The notes below the pieces were generated by a model. The model had not been told where the DNA came from. It saw only the letters and a program-made list of their open reading frames with translations, and did not search any database. A stretch of DNA of 64,000 nt from contig CAJTXR010000007.1 in the NCBI GenBank assembly GCA_910584005.1, forward strand, positions 4,024-68,023, written 5' to 3'. Below are positions 51,168-61,239 of this stretch, one piece after another (position 1 is the stretch's first letter; each line of letters begins with the position of its first letter). The stretch comes from an uncultured Anaeroplasmataceae bacterium (GTDB lineage Bacteria > Bacillota_I > Bacilli_A > Acholeplasmatales > Anaeroplasmataceae). Made by a program: the position numbers and the translations under genes.

Positions 51168-52868
51168 ATGATTTTAAGTAGCGATGGTTTATCGGCTGGT
51201 AACATGCTGATGCAGCTTATGATGGTATTAGGTGGATTAGGATTATTCCTATATGGAATTAATCAAATGGGAGATTCCTTAAAAACCATAGCTGGCGATC
51301 GGTTAAAGATTTTTATAGAAAAAACGACAAATACGCCATTAAAAGGAATTTTGGTGGGAATTTTGGTGACTGCATTAATTCAGTCTTCCTCAGGGACAAC
51401 TGCATTAATGGTTAGTTTGGTTCGATCAGGGTTAATGACATTTCCTCAGGCGATTGGAGTAATCTTAGGGGCAAATATAGGAGCCACAGTTACCTCTTTT
51501 ATTGTCAGTTTAAACATAGAAAAATATTCTTTATTATTTGTTGGAGTAGGAGCACTCATTATCTTTTTTATTAAAAGTGATAAGATAAAAGAGGTAGGAA
51601 AAATTATATTTGGATTTGGTTTATTATTTTTTGGTTTACAAACTATGGGGGATGCTTTAAATGTTATCTTAAAAGCATATGAAGCACAAACAACAAGTGC
51701 ATTTGCGTTCCTATCCAAAGTGCCAATTTTAGGTTTGCTTATTGGAACAGGTGTAACTGCAATTGTTCAATCCTCCTCTGCAACTATTAGTATTCTTCAA
51801 ACTTTATATCAGCAAGGGACAATTGCCATCATTGGAGCTATTCCAATCATGCTTGGATGTAATATAGGTACAACAGTTACAGCTTGTATTGCCTGTGTTG
51901 GCGGTGGTGTTCAGGCAAAACGAACGGCGACAGTTCATGTTATGTTTAATGTTGTCGGTGCTGTTTTGTTTATGATCCTATTATGGCCTTTTTCAAAATT
52001 AATGGAACTCATTGAGGCAAGTTTATTATCGGGTTTGGGAACTAGACCGAGAATGACTATCGCCATTTGTCATATGCTATTTAATGTTATTACTACAATT
52101 GTAATGTTTTTCTTTATACCTCTTATGGTTAAACTTGCCAATCGCTTAATTAAGGATAAGCCAGATGAAAAACAAACAATTTTGGATGAATTATTAGATT
52201 ATTCGTTAATAGAAAAATCACCGACTTTGGCGTTATCTTTTGCTAAAAAATCAGTAGATTATATGTGCAAATGTGTGACAGAATATGTCCAAATGGCGAA
52301 AAACTATAGTTTTGAAAAGAAAAGGAACTTTGAAACTGATCCTGCTGAACTTGAAAAAACAATCAATAGTCTAGACAAAAGAATCCATGATTATTTAATT
52401 AAACTTACGCTTATGGATTTAAGTGTTACAAATTCTCATTTGTTATCTGCTTATTTAGATACGATTAAGGATTTAGAAAGAATTGGGGATCATTGTACAA
52501 ATATTTTTGAATTTTTTGATGAACGCTATGAAACAAATAAGGAACTTTCTATTGATGGTAAGCAGGATTTAGAACAAATTTATGAAGTCTTATTAAATAT
52601 GGTAAATGTGACGATTGAGTCATTTTACCATTGGGACAAAGAACTTGCCTTAAAGGCAAATCAATATGAAGAAGAAATTGATAAGCTAGAGGTTGTTTTT
52701 CACCATCGTCATGTTCACCGAATCAATAGCGGAGCATGCAGTTATTTAAATGCAGATCATTATGTTGAAATTTTATCTAATATAGAACGTATGGGAGATC
52801 ACTTAAAAAATATTTCGGATAGCATAGTTGCTGATGAATATTGTAAGTTTGATGAATTTAATCATTAA
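51168..52868 (+). CDS. Na+/Pi symporter family protein with PhoU-like domain
   Basis: 566 residues. Two inverted repeats with the QSSSGTTA and QSSSAT motifs (about 68 and 201), about eight to ten transmembrane segments, then a C-terminal helical PhoU-like domain (about 340-560). This is the NptA/YjbB group that moves phosphate with sodium, possibly as an exporter. The GGAGG site is good. It stands as a single gene; no pho-box was recognised. Confidence 0.9.
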   Translation: MILSSDGLSAGNMLMQLMMVLGGLGLFLYGINQMGDSLKTIAGDRLKIFIEKTTNTPLKGILVGILVTALIQSSSGTTALMVSLVRSGLMTFPQAIGVILGANIGATVTSFIVSLNIEKYSLLFVGVGALIIFFIKSDKIKEVGKIIFGFGLLFFGLQTMGDALNVILKAYEAQTTSAFAFLSKVPILGLLIGTGVTAIVQSSSATISILQTLYQQGTIAIIGAIPIMLGCNIGTTVTACIACVGGGVQAKRTATVHVMFNVVGAVLFMILLWPFSKLMELIEASLLSGLGTRPRMTIAICHMLFNVITTIVMFFFIPLMVKLANRLIKDKPDEKQTILDELLDYSLIEKSPTLALSFAKKSVDYMCKCVTEYVQMAKNYSFEKKRNFETDPAELEKTINSLDKRIHDYLIKLTLMDLSVTNSHLLSAYLDTIKDLERIGDHCTNIFEFFDERYETNKELSIDGKQDLEQIYEVLLNMVNVTIESFYHWDKELALKANQYEEEIDKLEVVFHHRHVHRINSGACSYLNADHYVEILSNIERMGDHLKNISDSIVADEYCKFDEFNH

Positions 52869-52958
52869 AGATTTAACTTTATGGTTTTGTTTTTTGAAAT
52901 TTCTTGCTAATCAATGCGTTAACTTGTATAATTAAAATGAAAAATGGAGGGTACTTAT

Positions 52959-54461
52959 ATGATAGAAAGTTATTCATCTATATTAACGATAAGAAGAAAG
53001 GTTTTTGAAGAAGTTGCAAAACTTGCTTATGAAGGAGGCGACTATAGCCGAATAGAAGAAATTCCTTACCAGATGTTAAAGGGACAAGCAAAATATCGTG
53101 AATCAATATTTTTAGAGCGAGCAATTGTTGCTGAACGATTACGATTGGCTATTGGGTTACCTGTTCGTAGTGCAGATGAACATGCTCCAATTGCGAAAGG
53201 AATTGAAGAAGCAATTTGTACGCATCGGTATTATGAACCACCACTTGTCAATGTGATTGATTTTGCATGCAATGCATGTCCTACAGACTCTTATTTTGTT
53301 ACGGATGCTTGTGAGGGATGTCTTGCAAATCCTTGCTCTAATGTATGTCCAAAGGATGCCATTAAGATTGTGAATGGGAAGTCAACCATAAATCAAGACT
53401 TATGCATTAAGTGTGGTAGATGTGTAGATGTATGTCCATATAAGGCAATTGTTCATCGTCAAAGACCTTGTGAAAAAGCCTGTGGAATGAATGCGATAGA
53501 ATCAGATGAGTTTGGTCGTGCTAAAATAAATTATGATAAATGTGTAAGCTGTGGAATGTGTTTAGTGAATTGTCCTTTTGGAGCAATAGCAGATAAATCT
53601 CAGATTTTCCAGATTATTCAATCCATTCGTGCTAAAGAAGAAATCTATGCAATTATGGCTCCAGCCTTTGTCGGACAATTTGGACCTAAGGTGAATTTAA
53701 AAACGATAGATGATGCAATGGAAAAACTAGGGTTTACAGGGGTATATGAAGTTTCAATAGGTGCAGATTTATGTACATATGAAGAAGCATTAGATTTCTT
53801 AGAAAAGGTTCCTTCTCAATTAAATTTTATGGGTACTTCTTGTTGTCCTTCATGGTCAGTTATGGCTAAAACTGAATTTCCTGAGTTTAAAGATAATATC
53901 TCTATGGCATTAACCCCAATGGTTTTAACTGCCCGTTTAGTTAAAAAAGAACATCCGAATGCTAAGGTAGTATTTGTTGGTCCCTGTGCTGCTAAAAAAC
54001 TTGAGGCTTCTAGAAAAAGTGTTCGTAGTGATGTAGATTTTGTTTTAACGTTTGAAGAATTGATGGGAATGTTTAGTGCAAAAAAGGTTGATTTTAATAC
54101 ATTAAAGGAAAAACCACTTAAGAATGTGACAACTGCTGATGGTAGAGGATTTGCAGTAGCGGGTGGAGTTGCTCAAGCGGTTGTAAATACGATTAAAAAG
54201 ATGAACCCAAATTTACAAATTAAAGTTGCTTCTGCACAAGGGCTTGAGAATTGTAAAAAACTTTTAAAGGATGCTAAGGCTGGAAAGTATAATGGATATT
54301 TATTAGAAGGTATGGCTTGTCCTTATGGATGTGTTAGTGGAGCAGGAACTTTGAGCTTGGCACCAAAAACAAAAGCAATGGTAGAGGTTTCTAAGCGAGA
54401 AGCAGTTAAGAAAAATGTATTAGAATCTGAATATTTAGATCAATTAAATCATTTAGATTAA
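52959..54461 (+). CDS. Monomeric [FeFe] hydrogenase (group B-like)
   Basis: 500 residues from the ATG at 52959, behind GGAGGG; an upstream ATG at 52944 overlaps that site. Three ferredoxin-like Cys clusters lie in the first 220 residues (CEGCLANPCSNVCP, CIKCGRCVDVCP, CVSCGMCLVNCP). The H-cluster motifs are TSCCPSW (about 300), GPCAAKKLE (about 348) and MACPYGC (about 454). The L1-L3 forms resemble the group B enzymes of fermentative Bacillota, which probably couple reduced ferredoxin to H2. No maturase genes are in the window. Confidence 0.88.
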   Translation: MIESYSSILTIRRKVFEEVAKLAYEGGDYSRIEEIPYQMLKGQAKYRESIFLERAIVAERLRLAIGLPVRSADEHAPIAKGIEEAICTHRYYEPPLVNVIDFACNACPTDSYFVTDACEGCLANPCSNVCPKDAIKIVNGKSTINQDLCIKCGRCVDVCPYKAIVHRQRPCEKACGMNAIESDEFGRAKINYDKCVSCGMCLVNCPFGAIADKSQIFQIIQSIRAKEEIYAIMAPAFVGQFGPKVNLKTIDDAMEKLGFTGVYEVSIGADLCTYEEALDFLEKVPSQLNFMGTSCCPSWSVMAKTEFPEFKDNISMALTPMVLTARLVKKEHPNAKVVFVGPCAAKKLEASRKSVRSDVDFVLTFEELMGMFSAKKVDFNTLKEKPLKNVTTADGRGFAVAGGVAQAVVNTIKKMNPNLQIKVASAQGLENCKKLLKDAKAGKYNGYLLEGMACPYGCVSGAGTLSLAPKTKAMVEVSKREAVKKNVLESEYLDQLNHLD

Positions 54462-54477
54462 ATTCATAATATAGAGA

Positions 54478-54508
54478 AAAACCTTGTTTATTGACAAGGT
54501 TTTTTTTA
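54478..54508 (+). terminator. Terminator after the hydrogenase
   Basis: AAAACCTTGT pairs with ACAAGGTTTT around TTATTG, followed by a T run. Confidence 0.85.
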
Positions 54509-54619
54509 TAACAAATGATAGTTCTTTAAAAAAATGTTCGACAACCATGTCTTTTTTTGTCGAAACTCTTTTTTTAAGAAAAGAATTATTATAGAATAAA
54601 ATAAAATGGGGGTTATGTA

Positions 54620-55474
54620 ATGAAAAAAAAAGTATATTTACTATTTATTTTAATGATTTTTCTTTGTTTTGTATTTTTGCTAGGAGGATGCTCAAACAAA
54701 AAAACTCTTGTAAAGATTGAAAATGATGAAGTAGTTAATTTGATTTTACATCAGAAAAATGCAGAAGATAGAGTAGGATCATACACATTAAGAGATTTCT
54801 ACCACCTAAAAACGAATTTAGACTTGACTATTTTAGAAGGTACAATTGATAGTAAAACAAATATGATTTGTGGATACATAGATAATGTAACAATTGCTAA
54901 AATAGGAAAAATGAATATGTTAGCACCAGAGGATGTTATTTTTACTAAGGGGATAGATTCTACTTTTACAATGTATCAAACTGCATTATACCACAATATT
55001 ATTTCTCTAGAAGATAATCCGATTTATTTATATGACACAGAGTCAGTAACAAATATTCCTAAAGAATATGAGGAGAAAACATTAATATTTGTATTAAATC
55101 TTACCTCAGTTCATTTTAATAATGGAAAGAATTTACAGCACATAAGCTCCTTATCTGGAAAAATAAAAAATAATAAGTTTGTTCTTGATGATGTCAATCC
55201 AAAATTTCTAAATAATAAAATTATAATACCAGAATCCAAGATAAGCAATTATATGGATGAAGAACTTTTTGAAATTTTTTCAATTGAAGTAACTTTATAT
55301 AATGAAAAATTAACTGTGGCTGAAAATGCAATTTCATTTTCTTTAGATGATTATGGAAAAGAGCTTTTTGAAATTTTTACTCCTGCAATTATATCAGAAG
55401 AAAAGGAATTAAAACCAAATACACAATATTATTTTGATTATTTAAAAATAAAAGAAATTTTACAAATAAGGTAA
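54620..55474 (+). CDS. Lipoprotein of unknown function
   Basis: 284 residues. A signal peptide with lipobox LGGC (Cys 24) is followed by a mature domain with no recognised family, rich in Asn, Asp and Lys. GGGGGTTATGTAATG gives a workable ribosome site. It is followed 7 bases later by the secreted zinc protease, so the two probably act together at the cell surface, for instance as protease and partner, chaperone or inhibitor. Confidence 0.7.
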   Translation: MKKKVYLLFILMIFLCFVFLLGGCSNKKTLVKIENDEVVNLILHQKNAEDRVGSYTLRDFYHLKTNLDLTILEGTIDSKTNMICGYIDNVTIAKIGKMNMLAPEDVIFTKGIDSTFTMYQTALYHNIISLEDNPIYLYDTESVTNIPKEYEEKTLIFVLNLTSVHFNNGKNLQHISSLSGKIKNNKFVLDDVNPKFLNNKIIIPESKISNYMDEELFEIFSIEVTLYNEKLTVAENAISFSLDDYGKELFEIFTPAIISEEKELKPNTQYYFDYLKIKEILQIR

Positions 55475-55481
55475 AGATATT

Positions 55482-57005
55482 ATGAAAAAAAATAAGAAAT
55501 TTTTTTTAGGTGGTTTATTATTTGTTATATTTATTTTATCATTGAATTTTGTTACAGAAGCACATAGTGCTCAGTTAGATGTTACTTATGATGATTGTAT
55601 TCCATCTCCTTTTATAGATTATAATGATATAGGTGATGGATATAATGAAAAATGGTATCAATTAGAAAAACAAAATTTAGAATATCATTTATCGCATTCA
55701 AGTGATAACATTAGCACTATAAAATATTATATGAATCCAACCGGAAAGAATAATAGTTCATTCACTTGGGGAAGTGGTCTTACCACAGAGGAAACAAATA
55801 AAATAAAAATTGAATTTAAAAAAAGTATGGAAAAGTGGAATAATGTTTTCTATTATTCAACAAATTCAGATGGAACTATTACCAAGCATAAACTAGTAAA
55901 TGTGCTAGAAGGAACACAAAGCGATCATAATTTATTAATCTATCCATGCAATAATGAAACATACTATGCATTAACAACTCCGATTGGAAATTATGATTCT
56001 ATAAGTAATAATAATGGAGTAGAGCATAGACATTATGATACTTGGGAAATGTATTTCGACATATCATTATGGAAAGATAGTTCTCATAGTGCACAAGAAG
56101 TAATTTTAAGTAGAACAGGAGCTCACGAGATTGGTCATATATTAGGGCTAAGAGATATTGATTCTATAGAGGGTGATTCTAGTAAGTATCATCATGAAGA
56201 AATATTAATGGGTTATTCAAGATTTTTAATAGAAACAAGACAAACAGAAATTACATATAAGGATATTGCAGGTGTTGCAATAACGAGGGGATATCACAAT
56301 GATCAACAACATATGTGGCTCTATGATTCAAAGGGGTCTTCAACTGGTAAATGTAAATTAATTTGTTCATTATGCAACGGAGTGAAATACATCCCAAATC
56401 TTCATACTTACGCTCACTATACTTATGAGTCATGTAATAGAAATCATGGATTCAATAGTAATAATTTGATTCCAATAGCTAGCTATAACTCCAAGGATTA
56501 CTATAAATGTAAATATTGTAGATATGTTTGTTCGGTCAAAAATCTTAAACCTCAACAATATATTTATCATGAAAATAATGAATATCAACACCTAGGAATA
56601 AATACCGTTAGTGGTCTTGAGTTCTCTTTTTATGAAAATCATCAATATATAGGTTCAAATTGTTCACTTTGTGGACACCATAAGCATATATGTAAATTCA
56701 AATATTATAACTACATTTCTCATAGTGGAGCATGCGAATGTGGGGAAACTTTTTTTGAATCTCACTATGTTATGGCAGAAGATATTGAAGGAGGAAAACA
56801 ATTTGTGATATGTAGGGGTTGCTTTCATATTTTAGATTTAACAAAGGACATATCAACAATAAAAAATAGTAGCATAAAAAAATCTAAAAGAGGAAGCTAC
56901 ATATTGCCTAGCGGAATCCTTGTGTTAGTTCAAGATGATTTTGATGATTTTAAAAATGGTTTATTAAACTTTTTACCTAATAGTGATGTTCTTTTTGAAA
57001 CATAA
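55482..57005 (+). CDS. Secreted zinc metalloprotease (matrixin-like) with Cys-rich C-terminal half
   Basis: 507 residues. Signal peptide about 1-28. Zinc site HEIGHILGLRD (about 212-222) with Met-turn LMGYS (about 245-249), the metzincin/M10-like arrangement. After about residue 290 come several CxxC pairs (CSLC, CKYC, CSLCGHH, CECG, CRGC) spread over 170 residues, which look like a chain of zinc or disulfide knuckles, an unusual tail for this protease type. It probably degrades or processes proteins outside the cell. It forms a pair with the upstream lipoprotein. Confidence 0.78.
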   Translation: MKKNKKFFLGGLLFVIFILSLNFVTEAHSAQLDVTYDDCIPSPFIDYNDIGDGYNEKWYQLEKQNLEYHLSHSSDNISTIKYYMNPTGKNNSSFTWGSGLTTEETNKIKIEFKKSMEKWNNVFYYSTNSDGTITKHKLVNVLEGTQSDHNLLIYPCNNETYYALTTPIGNYDSISNNNGVEHRHYDTWEMYFDISLWKDSSHSAQEVILSRTGAHEIGHILGLRDIDSIEGDSSKYHHEEILMGYSRFLIETRQTEITYKDIAGVAITRGYHNDQQHMWLYDSKGSSTGKCKLICSLCNGVKYIPNLHTYAHYTYESCNRNHGFNSNNLIPIASYNSKDYYKCKYCRYVCSVKNLKPQQYIYHENNEYQHLGINTVSGLEFSFYENHQYIGSNCSLCGHHKHICKFKYYNYISHSGACECGETFFESHYVMAEDIEGGKQFVICRGCFHILDLTKDISTIKNSSIKKSKRGSYILPSGILVLVQDDFDDFKNGLLNFLPNSDVLFET

Positions 57006-57149
57006 CGTAATAAATCAAATGCTCCTTTAAAAAGTTTTTTATAAAAAGAAAAATAAAACTTTTTTTGTAATTTTTGGAGTTTTTAAAGATTGGCATTCGT
57101 GCTCTATTATTTGAATAGGTGCAGAATAATCCAGTGTTTTTAACAAGAA

Positions 57150-57176
57150 AAAAGGGTAGGTTACGCCTACCCTTTT
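57150..57176 (-). terminator. Terminator of pfp
   Basis: AAAAGGGTAGG and CCTACCCTTTT pair perfectly around TTACG; on the minus strand TTTTTTC follows. It lies 30 bases beyond the pfp stop and can also act for the + strand. Confidence 0.85.
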
Positions 57177-57206
57177 CATATGAATCATTTATTGTTTTTC
57201 AACAAT

Positions 57207-58868
57207 TTATTCCCCTTTTTCTAACGCCAATGTTCTAGTTGTTAAATCACATACCTCAGTTGGACCGTAGTATTGAATTGCACCTGGGTAAGTGTATGAA
57301 GTTTCAACTGCCCATTCAGCTCTATGAGCCGCAAAATATTTAAATGGTTTACCATCCAATTCCACTAAAGCCTTGCGGATAACTGGTTTATCTTCGCCAT
57401 GTCTTCTTTCAATGTTCATTATTTTGGTAATTGGCATACCTCCTGCAACCCATTCTTCAGCAGGTTTAGATAAATTAGAAACTTTAGATAAATAACCATT
57501 ATACCCATACTGAATTAACATAAATGCATTGTAGCCTAATGAATAACAATAATCTGCATCAAAATTAGAAGGAAATGCACATCTTCCTTCATACCCAAAG
57601 AAGTGGTGTAATGGATTAAACTTGCCCTTATAAGTGCCTGCTTTTTTTCTATCTTCTAGATTTGCTTTTACTAAGGCAGAGAATAACTTTTCAGATTCGA
57701 TTAAAGAAACTTGAACGTTTCCATGTGGATCTCTTTCTAAGAATAATTGTTGTTGAATTCCTTCAGGAAGAATGGAAAATACAGCCATAGATTCTTTTGA
57801 TAATCCTTTTTCAATGAATAGATATTTTTCTTTCCAATTGGTAAGGGTATTGAATGCATCAGCCTTACTGCCAGCTAACAATTCATTGATTTCATGAATT
57901 AATACAGAAAATTCTGGAACAAATTCTACAACACCTTCAGGAATAATAGCTACACCAAAATTCATACCTTTTGCCGCTCTAGCAGCTACTGAATCAGCGA
58001 TATAGTCTGCAATTTGTGATAAAGACATTTTTTTAGCAACAACCTCTTCTGAAATTAAGCAAATATTTGGTTGAGTTTCTAAAGCACATTCTAAAGCAAC
58101 ATGAGAAGCAGAACGCCCCATCACTTTAATAAAATGCCAATATTTTTTTGCAGAATTCGCATCTCTTTCAATGTTTCCAATTAATTCACTATAGGTTTTA
58201 GTTGCTGTATCAAATCCGAAAGAACATTCAATATCATCATTTTTTAAATCCCCATCAATTGTTTTAGGACAACCAATGACTTGAACACCGGTGTTATTGG
58301 CTGCAAAATATTCAGCAAGTACAGCTGCATTTGTGTTAGAATCATCTCCACCGATAATCACAATAGCCGTAATTCCATGCTTTTTACATACCTCTGCTGC
58401 AATAGCAAATTGTTCTTTTGTTTCTAACTTTGTTCTACCTGAACCGATGATATCAAACCCACCTGTGTTCCGGTATTGATTAATATAGTCATCATCAAAT
58501 ACCACATAGTCATTCTCTAATAGTCCGCTAGGACCATTTTTAAAGCCATATAATACATTTTCTTTATTGGTTGCCTTTAATGCGTCATATAATCCGCATA
58601 CTACGTTATGTCCGCCTGGGGCTTGACCACCAGATAAGATAACACCAACAACTTGTTTTTTATTTGCTGATGTATTTTTCCCTTTTTGAAAAGTGATTTC
58701 TTTTTTTCCATAGGTGTTAGGAAATAAAGATTTAATCTTGTCTTGATCAGCTACACTTTTGGTGCTGTTTCCTTCCTTTACGCAAATGTCGTTGATCCCA
58801 TTTCTTAAAATTCCTGGTAATTTAGGAACATAAGAATATCTTGCGATTTGAAGTGGTGAAAGTTTCAT
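57207..58868 (-). CDS. pfp: Pyrophosphate-dependent phosphofructokinase
   Basis: 553 residues, the long PPi-PFK type. GGQAPGGHNV (about 79-88), GGDDSNTNA (about 174-182), PKTIDGDLKN (about 202-211), MGRSASHVALE and GYEGRCAFPSNFD are the conserved sites. GGDD together with PKTIDGD, where a Lys blocks ATP use, marks PPi as phosphate donor. It interconverts fructose-6-phosphate and fructose-1,6-bisphosphate and saves ATP in fermentation. It is divergent from pyk across 376 bases, so both ends of lower glycolysis are regulated from one region. Confidence 0.93.
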   Translation of the reverse strand: MKLSPLQIARYSYVPKLPGILRNGINDICVKEGNSTKSVADQDKIKSLFPNTYGKKEITFQKGKNTSANKKQVVGVILSGGQAPGGHNVVCGLYDALKATNKENVLYGFKNGPSGLLENDYVVFDDDYINQYRNTGGFDIIGSGRTKLETKEQFAIAAEVCKKHGITAIVIIGGDDSNTNAAVLAEYFAANNTGVQVIGCPKTIDGDLKNDDIECSFGFDTATKTYSELIGNIERDANSAKKYWHFIKVMGRSASHVALECALETQPNICLISEEVVAKKMSLSQIADYIADSVAARAAKGMNFGVAIIPEGVVEFVPEFSVLIHEINELLAGSKADAFNTLTNWKEKYLFIEKGLSKESMAVFSILPEGIQQQLFLERDPHGNVQVSLIESEKLFSALVKANLEDRKKAGTYKGKFNPLHHFFGYEGRCAFPSNFDADYCYSLGYNAFMLIQYGYNGYLSKVSNLSKPAEEWVAGGMPITKIMNIERRHGEDKPVIRKALVELDGKPFKYFAAHRAEWAVETSYTYPGAIQYYGPTEVCDLTTRTLALEKGE

Positions 58869-59244
58869 AATATATTCTCCTTGTTTTAAAAAATTTGCTA
58901 TTCCAATTATACCATTTTTTTATAAAAAAAGAAATACAATTTCGTGTTCAAATTTTGTAATTCTTAAAAATAGAATATTTTAAAAATAATTAAAATGGTT
59001 TTTTTATATAATATTTAATTTTGAATACATTTTCTTAACATTTTTTTGAAAAGTATGTATCAAAAATATTGAAGATGTCGAATTTTATGGTATAATTTTA
59101 TTTGGAATGTGTAAAAATAGATAGTTTTTTTAAATGTTGTATTTTTTTAAAAAAACAGGATAATCTATAAATATTCCGATTATGTTTTGATTTATTTTAG
59201 ATCATTGCAAAATATACATTTTAAAAATAAGAGGAGAAGATAAA
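58869..59244. promoter_or_regulatory. Divergent promoter region between pfp and pyk
   Basis: 376 very AT-rich bases without a gene. TTGAAG (59069-59074), a 16-base spacer and TATAAT (59091-59096) form a likely pyk promoter with a leader of about 145 bases. On the left side a GGAGAATATATT-type ribosome site serves pfp; its promoter is not clear. No riboswitch or hairpin of note was seen in the leader. Confidence 0.55.
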
Positions 59245-60624
59245 ATGAAAAAAACTAAAGTTGTATGTACTATTGGTCCAGCAAGTGAACAAAAGGATTG
59301 CTTAGAAAAATTAATTGGAACTGCTGGTATGAATGTAATGCGTATGAATTTTTCTCATGGAGATTATGAGGAACAAGGATTCCGTATTAAGAATGTTAAA
59401 GCATTAAATGCTGAAAAAGGCTGGAACACAGGTATGATGTTAGATACCAAGGGTCCAGAAATTAGAACAGGATATTTAGAAAACGATGAACCTGTAATGC
59501 TTCATAAGGGAGATATTATCCGTATTACAATGGATTATTCTTATCTAGGAAATGCAAAAAAAGTAGCTATTTCTTATGCAGGATTATATGATGATATCTC
59601 TGTAGGAGGTAGAATTTTAATTGAGGATGGTAACCTAACTTTAAAGGTTATTGAAAAAGATGAATCTTGCAAGGAATTAGTCTGTGAAGCTCAAAATGAT
59701 CGTAAATTAAAAAACAAAAGAAATTGTAACGTACCTGGTGTTATTTTAAATATGCCTTATATCTCTCCAAAAGATAAGGCTGATATGGAATTTGCATGTG
59801 ATCAAGGATTAGATTTTATTGCTGCATCTTTCGTCCGTCGTGCTGATGATATTCGTCAAATTCGTGAAATTTTAGCAGCTAAGAAGAATACTCATATTAA
59901 AATTATCTCTAAGATTGAAAATCAAGAGGGTGTTTCTAATATGGAAGAAATTGTTAAACTTTCTGATGGTGTAATGGTTGCCCGTGGTGACTTAGGCGTT
60001 GATGTTGATGCTTGGGATTTACCAGCAATTCAAAAGGAAATGATTTATTTAGCACAATCTACAGGTAAAATTGTTGTTTGTGCAACTCAAATGTTAGATT
60101 CTATGCAACAAAATCCAAGACCTACACGTGCTGAAGTTTCTGACTGTCATAATGCAGTTTTAGATGGAACTGGTGCCACTATGCTTTCTGGGGAATCTGC
60201 ACAAGGAGATTATCCATTTGAGGCTGTATCCTACATGGCTAAGATTGATGAAAAAGCAGAAGATGACATTGATCATCAAGCAATGATTGAAAATGTAGTT
60301 TACGGCAAAGAAGAAAAGAATGAAGATGATGCGATAGGTTTAGCTGCTGCAACATTAGCTGCTACCTTTGAAATTCCTGCTATTGTCGCTGAAGGATCAG
60401 TGGATTTAGCTCTTGCTTTATCACAATATCGTCCTGCAACTGATATTTATTTTGCAGTATCTTCTAGAGATGATGCTCGTACTTTAGCTATCGTATGGGG
60501 TGTTCAAGCAGTTGTTGGTAGTTTTAAGGATGCTTTAGCAAAGGCAAAAGCAGATTTAAATATTGAAGCTGGAGAAAAATTGGTTAAGGTTACGGATAGT
60601 AAATTAGAATTAATTGAGGCATAA
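59245..60624 (+). CDS. pyk: Pyruvate kinase
   Basis: 459 residues, without the C-terminal PEP-utiliser extension seen in Bacillus. MRMNFSHG, MLDTKGPEIRTG (about 72-83), ISKIENQEG (about 222-230) and VMVARGDLGVD (about 243-253) are the catalytic and metal or potassium sites. It transfers phosphate from PEP to ADP. The C-terminal domain is somewhat short. It is followed 3 bases later by a phosphodiesterase gene with which it is probably co-transcribed. Confidence 0.95.
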   Translation: MKKTKVVCTIGPASEQKDCLEKLIGTAGMNVMRMNFSHGDYEEQGFRIKNVKALNAEKGWNTGMMLDTKGPEIRTGYLENDEPVMLHKGDIIRITMDYSYLGNAKKVAISYAGLYDDISVGGRILIEDGNLTLKVIEKDESCKELVCEAQNDRKLKNKRNCNVPGVILNMPYISPKDKADMEFACDQGLDFIAASFVRRADDIRQIREILAAKKNTHIKIISKIENQEGVSNMEEIVKLSDGVMVARGDLGVDVDAWDLPAIQKEMIYLAQSTGKIVVCATQMLDSMQQNPRPTRAEVSDCHNAVLDGTGATMLSGESAQGDYPFEAVSYMAKIDEKAEDDIDHQAMIENVVYGKEEKNEDDAIGLAAATLAATFEIPAIVAEGSVDLALALSQYRPATDIYFAVSSRDDARTLAIVWGVQAVVGSFKDALAKAKADLNIEAGEKLVKVTDSKLELIEA

Positions 60625-60627
60625 TTC

Positions 60628-61161
60628 ATGAAATATTTGATTTTTTCGGATTTACATGGAGCAGTGGATTCAACTCAAATTCTAATAGAGCAATTTCAAA
60701 AACATCATTGCGATAAAATGATTTGTTTAGGGGATGTATTATATCATGGTCCAAGAAATGATTTACCATCAGAATATAATCCAAAAGAAGTTATCAATCT
60801 TATAAACCCCTTTGAGAACCTCATTTATTGCATACAAGGGAATTGTGATGCTGAAGTGGATCAGATGGTTTTGAATTTTCCTTTTCATAAAACTTTAGAT
60901 TTAAATCTGAATGGAATTTCCTGTCATTTAGAACACGGGCATCATTTAAAGTTAGAAGAGATAACCACGACTCTAGTATTATATGGACATACACATATAT
61001 CATGTATTGAAGAAAAAAATGGAATTATATTTGCCAATCCTGGAAGTATTACAATTCCTAAAAATCAAACCAAAAGAAGTTTTATGATATTAGATAAAAA
61101 TAAATTGTATTTGTATGATATCAAAGGTAATCTTTTACAAGAACAAGAACTTTCAATTTGA
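60628..61161 (+). CDS. Metallophosphoesterase, YfcE/MJ0936 family
   Basis: 177 residues. The motif set is DLHGAVDS, GDVLYHGPRN, GNCDAEVD and GHTHIS, the calcineurin-like dinuclear metal site of YfcE-type phosphodiesterases. Cellular substrate unknown. It starts 3 bases after pyk. Its last codons form part of a terminator hairpin. Confidence 0.9.
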   Translation: MKYLIFSDLHGAVDSTQILIEQFQKHHCDKMICLGDVLYHGPRNDLPSEYNPKEVINLINPFENLIYCIQGNCDAEVDQMVLNFPFHKTLDLNLNGISCHLEHGHHLKLEEITTTLVLYGHTHISCIEEKNGIIFANPGSITIPKNQTKRSFMILDKNKLYLYDIKGNLLQEQELSI

Positions 61162-61175
61162 GAGTTCTTTTTTCT
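61145..61175 (+). terminator. Terminator overlapping the end of the phosphodiesterase gene
   Basis: AAGAACTTTC pairs with GAGAGTTCTT (one mismatch) around a 5-base loop, followed by TTTTTC. Confidence 0.7.
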
Positions 61176-61239
61176 TTTTTAAAAATTTTTTTCTTTTTTG
61201 GGAACTATTTAATGAAAGGTTTAAAAAGGAGGAAATCTA

